Source: Hofstenia miamia
Lineage: Eukaryota; Xenacoelomorpha; Acoela
Direction of reading: 5' to 3'
Assembly: GCA_004352715.1 (NCBI GenBank)
Contig: SCFE01000046.1
Location: forward strand, 1,739,783 to 1,803,782
Length of the DNA: 64,000 nt
Numbering within the stretch: the stretch's first letter is position 1; every line of letters starts with the position of its first letter. Made by a program: the position numbers and the translations under genes. Positions 33,461 through 46,521 of this stretch are shown here, piece after piece. The notes beneath the pieces are model-generated. The model searched no databases. It had not been told where the DNA came from and saw nothing but the letters and a program-made list of their open reading frames with translations.

Positions 33461-35200
33461 GTTCATATCACATTAGAGCGGGGCTGTTGATAAGATGTCT
33501 AATCGAATGCTGAATTTGTTATAAGCTGAACGGCTTTGTCACTGAACAGTGATTTGAAAAGCCTGTTCTTGTTAGCAGCCCTGGATTAGAATCACAGGTG
33601 GATTAATATTTATTTTTTTATGTGCAGTTAAATTTCATCTTGCCAATGATGGTGTTGATATACGTTATGCACCAGCTGCAGGTATATGAGGCACTTTCTT
33701 CGTGTAATAGTTTCTTTTAAACTAGTGGACATTTAGATTTGAAATACATATAGTTTTTGAATTAATGGCGCAGTTATCTAATACACGGTAGTGTTCTCTT
33801 CGATTACTTTACCTATGATGATATTTTGGTATTTAGACAAAAATTTAGTTGAATTTTTTCAACATGCAAACCTTTCAAATCTTTTTTACTATCATTCTTA
33901 ACATAGCATAAATTCTTGAATAGATATATTAATTATTTCATTTGCATATTTAAGGAGGGCATGAGTCAATGTCAGCCCTTTTCAAATTTCCAGACATTGA
34001 TTTTTTCTATTTAAAAATAAATTTCTTTATAAAATATTTACAAAAATTTAAAACCAAGATGGTAAGGTTCTTTTGAGATGTACTCCTCTATAAGAAAATC
34101 ACACATCAAGTTACCATATTTTAATCCAAATATAAAGTGGTTTAATTCTTAACATTAGAATTATGATTTCCTTTGCCCACAATTATTTCTTTGCTATAAA
34201 AGACAGTTTGTTGCAATCATTAAGTTTTTCTAGTGCTCTGAACAGAATTTAGGAATTTTAAAACATGAAATTTATCAAAAATATGTAAAGTTGTAATTGC
34301 CTATTCAAGAATATTTACAATTTAGGAAATGAAATCTTTATATTAAAAATAAATGCTTAAACAGTAACCTAAGAAAGCAAAAGACAAAGTTCCTTTCCGT
34401 TTTCACTTTTTTGCAACAAGGAAGGCGCGTTTTTAGTCTCATTTGAATAGGATAGCCTCATATTCAGCATGCAGGAGAGCGGATGTAGTAGATTTCTCGT
34501 GATTAAATGATATAATTTGTCAACTCTTGGCCTGATTGTTTGAATTTGAGAGTCTTCAATGATAACAGTCTGACAGCTTCTTTTTTCACTAAATCTAGAG
34601 TTCAGAAGATAATCTATTCCCACCACACAGACCATCTATATGTAATAGCGGCTAACACCAGAGTGGAATATCATAACTTTAACTCAGCAGCAGAAAAGCG
34701 GAGGTTTTTTAGTTTTCGGACATGTATAGAATAGATACAGCCTTTTTACGTGTCTTATTGATGTGTAAGCTGAAGCCCAACGATTCATCTTCAATGAATC
34801 CAAGAATTATGATAATATTCCAATTGATAATGATGTTTCAAATTTTCAGACTATCGAATATAAAATGTTCAAAATGTTAGGCAAACTTTTAACTCACAAA
34901 TCAACAGATATCTACTGAACTGGATTCTTAAGCAATATCGGTTTAAATTGGACATCCCATTTCAATTCTCATTAATTCATCAATCAATGATGGTTGCGCA
35001 ACTCCATTTTGTACAGCTGACATCATTCCAATACCTAAAGTTAATCCAGTTGTTTGGCCTTTGAAACATATTAGACCGAACACATGCAATTTCTAAACTA
35101 TTAGAAGAAAATCTAATTGAACATGAACTTAAATCTAAAATATTAATAAGTTTGTAAACTTAATACGTGTATATGTACATGAGAACTTAAATATGTTGTT
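33461..35200. other. Presumed 3' UTR of the zinc-finger gene, then unassigned DNA
   Basis: Follows the stop codon of ZF3. A candidate polyadenylation signal AATAAA is at 34016-34021, and several others follow in this AT-rich DNA, so the transcript end cannot be fixed. A reverse-strand open frame at 34369-34635 has no recognisable family. Confidence 0.4.
34016..34021 (+). promoter_or_regulatory. Candidate polyadenylation signal AATAAA
   Basis: AATAAA 556 bases after the zinc-finger gene stop codon. The motif is frequent by chance in DNA this rich in A and T, so support is weak. Confidence 0.2.
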
Positions 35201-35760
35201 GTTGTTATTATCTGTGGTTGAGCGCTCACAATATGGTGTAGTCCCTGGTAGATCTACGCTCTTTGTAATGCAGATGATACATGATTGGCTGCAGCACCTT
35301 TAATAAAAGGATTCCTACCTACCAGTCTTCCTCATCGACTTTTAGAAAGCGTTCGACTATGTCAGCCATACCATTTTTAATGATAGATTAAGAGATATTG
35401 GTATTTCCACGCCTACAATTCGTTGGATTTACTCTTTCCTCTGTAATCGAAAACAATGGAACATTTTCATCTTTCATGCATATAAGAGCGGGTGTACATC
35501 AAGGCACCAAATTAGGGCCCTGGTTCTATATACTATTCATAAACACTTCACTCATTACTGGAACAAAAATGAAGAAATAAGTGTCATAAATGAAGTGATC
35601 AACTGGTGCTCGCAACATGGAGCAGCATTGAACGTTAATAAAACCAAGGAACTTACTATATCATTCTTGACACATTTTGGTTACCCACCGGAATGTTATG
35701 TGAATGGAAAATCTTGGGTGATCTCCAAAATTGAAAAAAATGTTTATGTAAATTTATAAT
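35201..35760 (+). pseudogene. LINE copy A: reverse-transcriptase fragment
   Basis: Translated pieces in shifting frames give QYGVVPGRST, FDYVSHTIFNDRLRDIGIS, RWIYSFLCNRKQ and HQGTKLGPW. These correspond to RT blocks of CR1/L2-like non-LTR retrotransposons: the [Q/F]GVVPGRST entry, the catalytic (KA)FD region and the QGTxLGP block. Frameshifts and stops interrupt it, and it belongs to a different lineage from copies B and C (the wording of the blocks differs). It is 5'- and 3'-truncated and dead. Confidence 0.75.
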
Positions 35761-35828
35761 TTTTATGTCGCTATTATTCAACCTAAAGGTTACGAGCAAC
35801 TTGAAATAAATCCATTCTCTCAATATAC

Positions 35829-35852
35829 ATATATATATATATATATATATAT
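35829..35852. repeat. (TA)n microsatellite
   Basis: About 12 uninterrupted TA units, close after the end of LINE copy A. Confidence 0.9.
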
Positions 35853-37639
35853 TAAAATGTTTGAAAATTTAGCCTTTTTTCTGAAAATGCAAACTGTCAA
35901 GCATTTTCAAATGAATTTTACAATTTCTAGTTTTTCTTAAGAATGGTGTCTATTAATGCTGCTCTGGGTAATCAAACTTTCTTTCGGAAATTTACATTTT
36001 TATGTTGCTATTTTTCACATTTGCTTAACAATTTGATTTTTTTAAAAATGTTATTATTATATTCACAAAGGATTTTCAAAAATTACGCAACGTAACTCAA
36101 GCGAACGATTGAATAGTATTATAATCATATTCAATTGCATGACAGTCGAGCAATATTTCAAGCATCGTTGCAAAAATATCTTTACTGTTTCATCGCGCTC
36201 GACTTATTGAAATTATCTGATGCGGCATTCTATATGAAGTCTTAAATGTAAACTTTTCAAATACTGCATACTTTAAAGCAGCACTTTATAGTCGAATTTG
36301 TCATATTGAAATTTTAAGAATTCCAAATTTTGTATGCTAATCTCTTTCATTTCTTATAATTAATCAACACTCGCCCTTTTTCTAAGTCATTTAAAATGTT
36401 ACGTTTCATAATCCAATCCAGGTTGAAAATTCAACATTCGCAAATGGAAATATTTCCCTAAATAGAACTGCAATGATAGTTGCAACTCTTTACTTAAAAT
36501 TTCTTTGAAACAGATTTGTTTATGGACAACAAACAAATTATTTCCATGAAAATATTTATATAGATTTTGATAAAATCTCATGTCAAATTAAAGATAATGG
36601 ATTTTTTCATTTTTAAGATTGGTTACTCATTGAAGAAAGAAGTGGTGTTTTTGAAGTATCAAGAAATTAATCACAAAAAAATTTACTTATTACAAAATTT
36701 TGCACATTGGCGAAGCATGAAATTTCTCAGCAAAACTATATTTTTTTTGCAAAGCAAAATTCAGTTTAGGAAAATGAAGAATTCTCTTCGATTAGTCTTC
36801 ATGTGATACATATTTTATACTAAGAGTGACAAATTTTGACAATTGCTAGTTTAGACGTCAATTAGTTGCTTCGTAAATGTTTGCTCATACATCGCTTATT
36901 AATTATAGATATACAATAGATCGTATTGTGCTTAGCTGTTAGCTATGACTCTGCCTATTTTTTGGTACTGGAGCAGATTTTCTGAAGTCATAATGACTTC
37001 AAACCACAAGAATATCGAATTGCTTGATTCTTTTATTATTCAACCATATGTAAGTTATTGTCCTTAAAATTTCGGTGAATAAGTTGAATGTTACGAGCGG
37101 GCGCTCCAAGAGCCCTACCCTGAAGTTAAGGGTCAAAAAAGCCGTCGAGGTAGGGTTAAATATGATCTATTATCAAATACTAATGTTTACTTAAGAAAAA
37201 TGTTCCAAAAAGAATAAAATCACTATATCCAGCATTTTATTATTTGTCAAAAAATGAATCGATTTCTTTATCTTGATATCGCAAATTTAGTGGAATAGCT
37301 ATGACTAATAAGAAAATTACAGTACATTGAAAAAATTGGCATTTTAAAGGATAAATGGAAATTCATTAAGCATCTTAAAAATTTTAAAAACAAGTTATTT
37401 ATGAAAAAGAAAAATTTAACAAAACATTTAATAAATTAATTCATAACAAAGAATTAACAATGGAATTGAATAACGTTTCATATCACCGTATGTCAATCAA
37501 GTAGAATGTATGGTATCCCGATAATTCATAAGAACAATAAAGACCTACGATTTCGACCGATTTCATAAACGATCTGTTCTAAACTATCAAAGTAGATTGA
37601 TTCATTATTAAAGAAATTTACTACATTCATTATGATTTC
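35853..37639. other. AT-rich DNA, nothing recognised
   Basis: No exon, repeat boundary or RNA gene recognised; open frames around 36400-36800 show no domain. Confidence 0.45.
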
Positions 37640-40600
37640 GTAGCGTTCAGTCGGTTCTTCCGAGCGCGCTTTAATTTTTTATCTCGGTACTATTCATAAG
37701 TTGCTCTTTGAACTACAGGAGGATGCTGCTATCCATTGGAACCAAGAAGTTCTATTCAACCCTGTAGTTATAAACAGTGAGCAGCAGACAATGGATGTAG
37801 AACTACAATTGAAGACTCCCACACGCAAAGAGCGGCATCCAAAGATCCCAAGAGCGATGCCGATATTTTATTCATTGGTACTTCGATGTTCAAATACTTA
37901 AGAGCTCCAGTCTGATCAGAAAACGAACAGTTGCTATACATTCTTACGATGACTCCACCATTGATGATATTACCAATGTGATCAATAAGTACCAACACAC
38001 AAGTAACATAAAATTCATCGTAGTCACAATGATATTATAAAGCAGAGAACTGATTATGCTTCAATTTTTAAAGACTTAGTTAATGCTGTGTGTGCTTCTT
38101 TTCGGTCACTTAACTTTCCTTAGGAGAAGTTGCACTATTCCTTCGTTCTAATCAATTAAACAACGCTCAGGCTACGGATATACGTAAATTATTCTGCTTA
38201 AAGTTCAAAATTACTTTGAGAATTCAAACTTGTCTCTATATTCTCTTAACTACTCAAAGAATCAAAAATAGCCCACTATCCTTTGTTTATAACTATGAAG
38301 AATATATTTTAATAGTAAAAGTACACATTATGTGTATTTAAGCTTTCAGAATTTAGAAAATAAACATTATCTCTTCATGCAATTTTTGCAAGAATTAAAA
38401 CGTGACACAATAATCGGCATAACTGAATCTTGGCTAACAGACAGTGATTCCAACAACATGTTTACATTTAATAGTAATATATACAAACTTATTTGCAAAG
38501 ATAGAACATCTAAAAATTGAATGTGCAAAACTAAAGGTGGTGGTGCTCTTCTCCTAATTCCAACCGACCTAAATTAAGAAAAGACTTTTTATCATTAGAC
38601 TCAAAATTAAAGAGAATATGGATCGAAATAAAAGTTCAAACTTTAAAAAACAATTTATTAATGTGTCTTGATAAAATTACTTTAATGATTTTGCTATTCA
38701 AATCGCAAAGGAGTTATCCTATGCATGCTCTGAAAACAACGATGTCATATTAATCTGCCATTGGTACTTAAATTACTTCAATTATTGCGAAAAATAAAAA
38801 TTCGATCTTTTAATCAACACTCTTAATTTATTTTACTCGAACACACTTCTACCTACAAGAAATGTATTCACTTCAAGCACAATTATTGTTCATATCATTG
38901 CTACAGATAAGAAAGATAACTATATATATTTTATTGTGGAGAATTCCCATTTTCTGATCATTATGTTATTGCTATACAAGTTCCTAATGATACTATTAAA
39001 ACAATTAGAGAATGGATTGTCATGTGTTCATTCTAGAGAAAATATTACTAAGCTTAAATCTAAGCTAAGCGTACAAAATTGGAATGATGAGTATTCAGGC
39101 TTAGGACCAAATAACATGATAGAAAATTTTCTAACTAAACTTGAATATTTTAATGGCATTTATTGCCATAAAAAAAATTCTATCTAATTACTCATTTCAA
39201 AAATATAATTATGATAGTAAGCCCTTTATTGACTCCAAGTGTAATCAGTGTATAAAAAATAAAAATTAATCCAATAATGACTACATACTATTAAAAACCA
39301 ACGAAAGTTTTTGTCGTTACAAAAAGGCCAGAAATATTTGTAATATAACTATTAAAAAAGCGCAAAATTCTTTTTCCAAAAACATTTTCAACGGATGCAA
39401 TTAATTGAAAAATTCTCAGAAAAAAATGCATGAGCGGCATAGTTACAAATTGTAACTTACAATTAATGACCATGATGACAGTCTACAAAATGCGCCCATA
39501 AAAATTGCAAATATTTTAAACGAAACTTTTATCATCCTTGGAAATTAGGATGGAGAGCATATTGAATTTAATATTCCACAGAAAAAAGATAACTTTTAAC
39601 TTCAGATATACTACTACTGATGATCAAAGCTATAATAAAACTCAAATCGAATAAATTTGAAAGATTTTCAAAGAAACCGCTTCAATTTTAGTAAACCACT
39701 AAATTTTATTTTTAATGAATTGATCAAAACTAGCATTTTCCCTGACACTCTGAGAAAATCTCATGTAACACCGATTTTTAAGAAACTTGATGAAAATATT
39801 GCCTCAAATTATAGACCAATCTCGATAACATCCCTAATTAGTAAAATGTTTGAGAGACTTTCATCAGATCAAATTGACGAACACATGCAAAAATATAATA
39901 TATCTTCTGATGCACAGTTTGGTTTTTGAAAACATTCTTCTATCGATAGTCTCATTAAAGCTGAAGAGAACTGGAGGAATTTCTGAAATAAAAAAAACTA
40001 TGTCGCTCTTGTTTGCTTGGATATTTCTGAAGCCTTTGTCTCAATCAATCATAAAATATTATATGAGAAACTTATTCATTTAGGCATGGGTAATAATAGT
40101 GTACGTTTCATCTTATCTTACCAACAGAATTCAACTGCTTCAAATAAATAAAGTATTTTCTATTTGGATTCCGATAAAAGATGATATACCACAGAGAACT
40201 ATTCTAGCCCCCCACTATTTAATATTTATATAAATGATATCAAATATCATACTAAGACCAATCTAATCCATTATGCTGATGATACTTGTGTATTTTATGC
40301 TGAAAATTCTGATGATAAGGCAATTAATCAAATTGAGTTGAGCTGTCAATCATTATGCAATAACTTTTCAATGCATACATTACAAATTATTTCTAAAAAA
40401 CTGAATTTTGTTTACTTAATCCTAATAATGCTAAAAAAAATTGTTCAAAAAATTTCTGATTGTAAAAAATACCGAAATTGCCGAAATGTCGTTTTTAAAT
40501 ATTTAGGAGTTGCATTCGACTCAAACTTTTATTATTTAATGAACATGTTAAATCACTGCAGAAGAAAATAGCTGTTGCTATAAAAACTATGAGTTATGTT

Positions 40601-41095
40601 TTAAACCAACTACCAGAAAATGCAATCATACAACTTTTATATTCTTTGGTAATTAACAATTTTAATTATAGTAGTATTTTATTTTCAAACATACGCAAAG
40701 TACTAATTAAAAAACTTGAAAATTAATATAAATGGGCCATCAATGTTTGTAAAAGAAATTCTAGTACCCTGAAAAGATGCATTTATAAGTCAATCCCAAG
40801 TCCTAAACAGTTAATTCAAATAAACACCGCCACTATATTTTATAAAATTGCGAAATTGCTTCCACCTTATAATTACATAAAGCTCCCAGAATTTTCAAAC
40901 AAGTTCAACGAAAGAACAAAATATTTACTATCTCCTAATACAAATATAAAATTAAACAACATTCTTTTATAAATAATGCAATAAGATAATAGAATGAATT
41001 TACTCAAAAGATCAAATGTATTAAAAACTTAATTAATTCTCAAACAAAAATTCATCTATGGAAAATCTTGAATAAGTTGCAAATTTTATAATATT
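37640..41095 (+). pseudogene. LINE copy B: degraded non-LTR retrotransposon
   Basis: It starts near a GAGCGCGCT word shared with the 5' region of copy C. ORF1 remains near 37840-37910 read DADILFIGTSMFKYLRAP, the SGNH-esterase block. Endonuclease remains at 38330-38560 include IIGITESWLTD and CKDRT followed by KGGGALLLIP. Reverse-transcriptase remains at 39650-40600 include NYRPISITSLISKMFER, VCLDISEAF, and HYADDTCVFY with the catalytic YADD near 40275. Many stops and frameshifts occur. It is the same family as copy C, older or faster decayed, and has no capacity to move. Confidence 0.8.
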
Positions 41096-41724
41096 GGTTT
41101 TACTACAAAAAGACAATAATATCTGTAGCCTGAAAGTATATGGCAAACGTTTACATAAAATCACTATTCACAAATGTTTCAGTGAAGAAAACAATCGGAC
41201 TCATACTAAACTTATTCCGCAAAAAGGCGAATCCAATTCTCATAAAACCCTAAGAAAATTATTCAATATATCATGCATAAATGTCACATTTGATAGCCAA
41301 TGGTGACATCTAGGAGAAAATGGATGACATGGTAATGTGGCTCACTCTTATGAACAAGTATGACATGTTTTGCAATTGCTCTTAGAAACCAACAGAGAAT
41401 CGTTGTCAATATCAGCAAAACAATGCCTTAGTTAGGTGCAGTCTGATTGCAAAAGTGTTCGTGGTGTACGATCAGCTCTGCACTTCTTTCATAACCAATC
41501 ATGCTTCTCTCTGAGATATTCGGGTCTAGCGAGCGCGCTCTACTCGATGCAATTAACAGTTCTCAGTTTATTGGAGATTTTGATTAGCAAAAACGCATCA
41601 CCGCCGCAAAGTTGACTGACTACTCAAACTACACTACATACTTTGGAAAATCTCAAATATTGAAGAATCGCCATCCTCTTCAGAAGAAACACGCTCACCA
41701 CTAGAAACATCAAACACTACATGC

Positions 41725-42294
41725 ATGAACAGCGACAATCTTTCCGAAACAAATGCTCCAGAAAAAAGTGAAACAAACCAACGAAAAGTCAAACATATCA
41801 AAGAAACTTCGGATACATTGATAATTGGCACATCAATGTATCGCAATTTGAGGGCAAATAAACTTGTGAAAGATCACGACGTCACTATTCATTCATATCT
41901 CGGAGCTACAATCGAGGAAATTTCAAGCATAATTTTTCAATACCCACAAAGGAACAATATAAAGAAGGTGATGATCACTGCCGGAAGAAACGACGTCATG
42001 CAATCAAACAAGAATTTTACACCACTTTTCGAAAAATTGATTACTGCCATTCCTTTCAAAACGCAGAAATTACATTGGGCGAACTCGCACCATTCCCATA
42101 CATTAAAACGTTCAATAGAATGCCATCGGAAGTCAATGTATTATTACATCAAAATGCAAAACAATTGCAGTACAAGATCTTGGAAAATAACCGTTATTTT
42201 TACAAGGGTGCACATGTTGATGCAGATCTATTTACACGAGGCGGAATTCATTTATCTGAATCTGGATATGCAATATTATTTAGCNAGCCGCTAA
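41725..42294 (+). pseudogene. LINE copy C ORF1, SGNH/GDSL esterase-like
   Basis: The ATG at 41725 gives a charged N-terminus and then DTLIIGTSMYRNL, in which the Ser of GTS is the expected nucleophile. MITAGRNDVMQ supplies the GxND block. After a frameshift near 42060-42075 the next frame contains GGIHLSESGYAILF, the D/H-x-H-L-x-x-x-G block with the catalytic His. In CR1-like LINEs such ORF1 proteins are cytoplasmic and RNP-associated, and the esterase has been linked to mobility. The frameshift makes this copy non-functional, and its end lies in a falsely duplicated segment with a single N at 42285. Confidence 0.7.
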
Positions 42295-43205
42295 TTTTTG
42301 CCGCCGAAGCCACATAATGCTTATCAATCATATCGACCAGCGAATACACGTAAGCCACCGCAACATCACAGGCAATCACGTACCTTGTACTCACCAGCAA
42401 TGATTAATCAGGACGCTGCGCGCAGCACCCGCAAACTTACGCCGAAGTCCTTTCTACTACACCGCCTAATCATTTCTCACCTTCCGAGGTACTAAAGCTC
42501 CGGCGCTTATTAACTTTTTACTAAACGGTAGCTTACCAACACAAATTTTTCTTAAAATCTAAGTTTACAAATTTTAACAGCATTTTTCCAATAACAGATA
42601 TACCNCTTTCAAAACGCAGAAATTACATTGGGCGAACTCGCACCATTCCCATACATTAAAACGTTCAATAGAATGCCATCGGAAGTCAATGTATTATTAC
42701 ATCAAAATGCAAAACAATTGCAGTACAAGATCTTGGAAAATAACCGTTATTTTTACAAGGGTGCACATGTTGATGCAGATCTATTTACACGAGGCGGAAT
42801 TCATTTATCTGAATCTGGATATGCAATATTATTTAGCTCGATGCATTAAAAGCCATTTTGCAAATGCAAAGTATCCTTTCATCTACAGCCGCTAATTTTT
42901 GCCGCCGAAGCCACATAATGCTTATCAATCATATCGACCAGCGAATACACGTAAGCCACCGCAACATCACAGGCAATCACGTACCTTGTACTCACCAGCA
43001 ATGATTAATCAGGACGCTGCGCGCAGCACCCGCAAACTTACGCCGAAGTCCTTTCTACTACACCGCCTAATCATTTCTCACCTTCCGAGGTACTAAAGCT
43101 CCGGCGCTTATTAACTTTTTACTAAACGGTAGCTTACCAACACAAATTTTTCTTAAAATCTAAGTTTACAAATTTTAACAGCATTTTTCCAATAACAGAT
43201 ATACC
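42054..43205. repeat. Interleaved false duplication with single-N joins
   Basis: Bases 42054-42284 recur at 42606-42836, and 42286-42604 recur to about 43205, with single N at 42285 and 42605. The first copy lacks the 52 bases 42837-42888 that join the two blocks in the second copy. The second copy is therefore the continuous one, and the first looks like an assembly merge. Confidence 0.85.
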
Positions 43206-43252
43206 TAGAAAAAAATCCCTTCAAAGAGCTTTTGGCAATTTTGGTTTTAAAA

Positions 43253-46200
43253 ATTTTATTATTACTTAAACATGGAATCGAAGCAAATCCTGGTCCTTTG
43301 TCCAATTATGAAACATATCTAAAAAATGTTTCATCTAAGAAAGATTAACTACGTTCACTTAAATGCCCAGAATTTATCTAATAAAAATTGCGATTACAAG
43401 TCACTTATTAGCAATATTTATGAAAATATAGTGCTAGCAATTACTGAGACATGGTTTACCTGCAATGACCTTCATCATGTCTGGTCAGATAACAATAATC
43501 AATATAAATTATTCAGAAAAGATAGAACTCATTGTAATATACTCGGTAAAATCAAGGGGGCGGGGTACTCCTTCTAGTACCGAGATCATTTCATCCAAAG
43601 CAATGGAATGATATAGTAAGCTCATAAAAATTCGAAAGCCTTTGGATTGAAATTGATAACCCTATCAAAAATTCACCTTTTAAAAAGCAATTAATGTTTA
43701 CTACTGCCCAAATAAATGTTATACTAATGAATTTTTTGAACAACTTGATAATGAAATTTCACTGGCCTACTAAGCAAGTAAAGATTTGATATTATTGGGT
43801 GATTGGAACCTAAATTACTTAAATAAACGTGATAATAAATCAATTACTCTCTCTCTTTTAATACTTTTAATTTAAAAACCGCAAATGCCTTCATTCCTAA
43901 GAGAATCGCAGCCAACAGTGCAACTTAGATTGACTATATTGCACTGCCCGAAAATAATTTTGATTTCTTATACTACTCCTCTGAATGTCCATTCTCTAAT
44001 CACTGTATAATATCGGCCAGTTTCTCTAAAGCTAAAATACGCTCTGAAATATCAAAAAAATGGATCACTATTCGCGAAAAATCGTCTGATAATATCCAAA
44101 AAATGGATCACTATTCGCGAAAAATCGTCTGATAATATAGATAACCTGAAAAACGCACTTTCACGTGAAATTTAGACTTCTGTATACGTTGCGATTGATC
44201 CTAACAACATGATCAAAAACTTTCTTGATATTCTTGAATCCTATTTAGATGAATATTGTCCTGAAAAAAAATCCTTGCTACTAATCATTCTCGCAAAAAC
44301 ATAAAGAATGACAAGCCTTGGCTTTCCGATTTCTGCAAAAAATTAATAACAAAAAAATTACGCTTTTAAATTTTTCTAACGGCCGTACTCCTGAAAGTTA
44401 TGCATTATACAAAAAAGCTAGAAATATTTCTAATATAGAAAATCGTAAAGCTTACAATGAGTATATTAAACATGAATATAGAAAATTACCGAACCAAAAG
44501 AGCAAATGGAGATTGATTAACGAAATCTCGAATTGTACTAAATCAAAATCTTCTCCAATAGAAAAAATTGTAGATCCCGAAGGAAATCAATACATCTCCG
44601 ATTTTGAAATTTCCAATATTTAAAATCAAACATTTGCAAACCTAAGTAATTATGACGGTCCTCAAACAAAATTCCAGGAAATAAATCCTAATAGGCACAC
44701 CCCTGAATTTGGTTTTCGCTTTATAACAAGTTTTGAAGTAATTAAAGCAATCAAGAAATTAAAATCAAACAAGTCAAGCGGCCCCTCAAAAATTCCAATA
44801 TGGCTACTAAAAAACAATGCAAAATATATTGCTGAACCTTTAAATTATATCTTTAATGAATGCTTAAAATGGAATACTTTTCCAGATTCCTTGAAATAGA
44901 CTCATATTACTCCAATTTACAAAAAAGACGACTCAAAGTGTCGCAAAAACTATCAAGCTATATCTATTACATCACCAATCAGTAAAATATTTGAAAGACT
45001 ATTCCATGAACAAATTACATTTCATTTAAATCATCATAACCTATGGTCCAAATCACAATTTGATTGCAGAAAAAATTACTGAACATCAGACGCAGTTATA
45101 CAAACGACAGAAAAATGGAGAGCACTATTAGACTCTAATAAATTTGTTGCTATTGCCTGTCTTGACCTCTCAAAAGCATTCGATTCTATTAACCATAAGA
45201 TATTAATATGAAAATTAAAAAATATTGGTTTTTCTCTTAACAGTGCTCACCTTATATCTAATTACTTAATTAATAGACTTCAGCGAGCTAAATTAAATGA
45301 TGCTTTTTCAAATTGGTTGTCTGTCAATAATGGTGTACCTCAAGGAACCATACTAGGTCCCCTGCTCCTTAATATTTATGTGAATGACATGAAGGAAATT
45401 ACGGACTGCGAAATAACACAATACGCCGATGATACATCTATTTACTGTGGAAATAAATCCTTAGATAAAGCTGTAAAAGTTATTGAATCGAATTGTATAA
45501 AATTGAGCAAATATTTTAGCATGCATAGATTGCGTATTAACGCGAAAAAAACTGAATTTTGCATAATGCAAAATTTTAGAAAAAAACGGACATCTCTGAC
45601 TATTCAATTCATTTCAAAAATTCATCTGTTATACCTGTTAATAAGTTTAAATATCTAGGAGTAATAATAGATTCAAAGCTTAATTTCACGTCGCAAATAA
45701 ATACTATCATTAAAAAAATGGCTATAAGTATTAGAAAGATATCTCATGTTTCCCAACAGTTACCCTCAATTGCAGTAATTCAAATGTTTCATGCATTCGT
45801 TATGAGTAATTTAAAATTTGCTAATATTTTATATACTAATGTACACAGCCTAATGATAAAAAAGCTTCGAGTTCAATTAAAATGGGCATTAAATGTTTGT
45901 AAAAAAAACTCTACTTCGAGTTCAACTAAAATGGGCATTAAATGTTTGTAAAAAAAACTCTACTAAAATAAAAGAATATATTTCTAAATCTATTCTTTTT
46001 CCACAAGAGTTAATTATTTACAATATTATTATTTATTTCTTCAAATTCATAAATAAAATTCCACCCTACAACGAGATATCATTCTCATTCTCAACAGACT
46101 GTCTGAAGCAGAATAAACAATCAAAAAACTATGCACGTGTTAAATTTAATAAAAATATCATGAGTCAATCCTTTATTAATACTGCAATTTATAACTGGAA

Positions 46201-46351
46201 TATATTGCCAAAAGAAATGAAAATAATAGACAACCTTAAAAAATTCAAGAAAGAATTAAAATCATTAATTCTCAAACAAAAGTTTATATCAGGTAGATCA
46301 TGGATAGGATTTAAATTTTATAATAACGATTATACAATAAATCGAAATTAG
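43253..46351 (+). pseudogene. LINE copy C ORF2: 2A-like motif, APE endonuclease, reverse transcriptase
   Basis: A leucine-rich run leads into HGIEANPGP (NPGP at 43286-43297). Endonuclease blocks follow: YVHLNAQNLSNK, LAITETWF, FRKDRT, LLGDWNLNYL near 43795 and IDYIALPE near 43935. The RT core runs from about 44730 to 45960 with KSSGPSKIP, ITSPISKIFERL, CLDLSKAFDSINH, GVPQGTILGP (about 45330-45360) and the catalytic YADD (about 45420). The C-terminal part is an open frame at 45893-46351. At least three in-frame stops and several frameshifts (for example 43297-43326, 43550-43560 and near 45640) inactivate it. A 39-base segment containing LKWALNVCKKNS is present twice in tandem near 45865-45960. 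Confidence 0.85.
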
Positions 46352-46502
46352 TAAGCTATCCGTAGTCAGTGTATTTTTTAGTCAGTGTTGTTTTATTTAT
46401 TTCATTTTTGTTATTCATTTTTTTATTGTACATAGTAGTTAATGACGCTATTCATTTGAAATATCAGTAAAATTTTGTAAAAAATTCAAATGAATATAGA
46501 TG

Positions 46503-46520
46503 ATCTTATCTTATCTTATC
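46503..46520 (+). repeat. CTTAT-repeat 3' tail of LINE copy C
   Basis: GATCTTATCTTATCTTATC at the 3' limit of the retrotransposon. Short tandem 3' repeats in place of poly(A) are usual for CR1/L2-type LINEs. Confidence 0.65.
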
Positions 46521-46521
46521 A

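Larger units (their letters stand above)
41520..46521 (+). mobile_element. LINE copy C: near full-length, inactive non-LTR retrotransposon
   Basis: Layout: G/C-richer 5' leader (about 41520-41720, containing GAGCGCGCTCTAC), ORF1 with an SGNH-esterase-like domain, then ORF2 with a 2A-like motif, APE endonuclease, reverse transcriptase and C-terminal domain. A 3' tail of CTTAT repeats ends at 46520. ORF1 esterase domains and short-repeat 3' tails are known from CR1/L2-type LINEs, which is the likely clade. The exact 5' end is not determined, and no target-site duplication was found. Both ORFs are broken. Confidence 0.8.

Noticed and set aside
34369-34635. Reverse-strand open frame of 88 codons
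   Set aside because: No family resemblance, no convincing splice context, and an overlapping plus-strand frame of similar quality.
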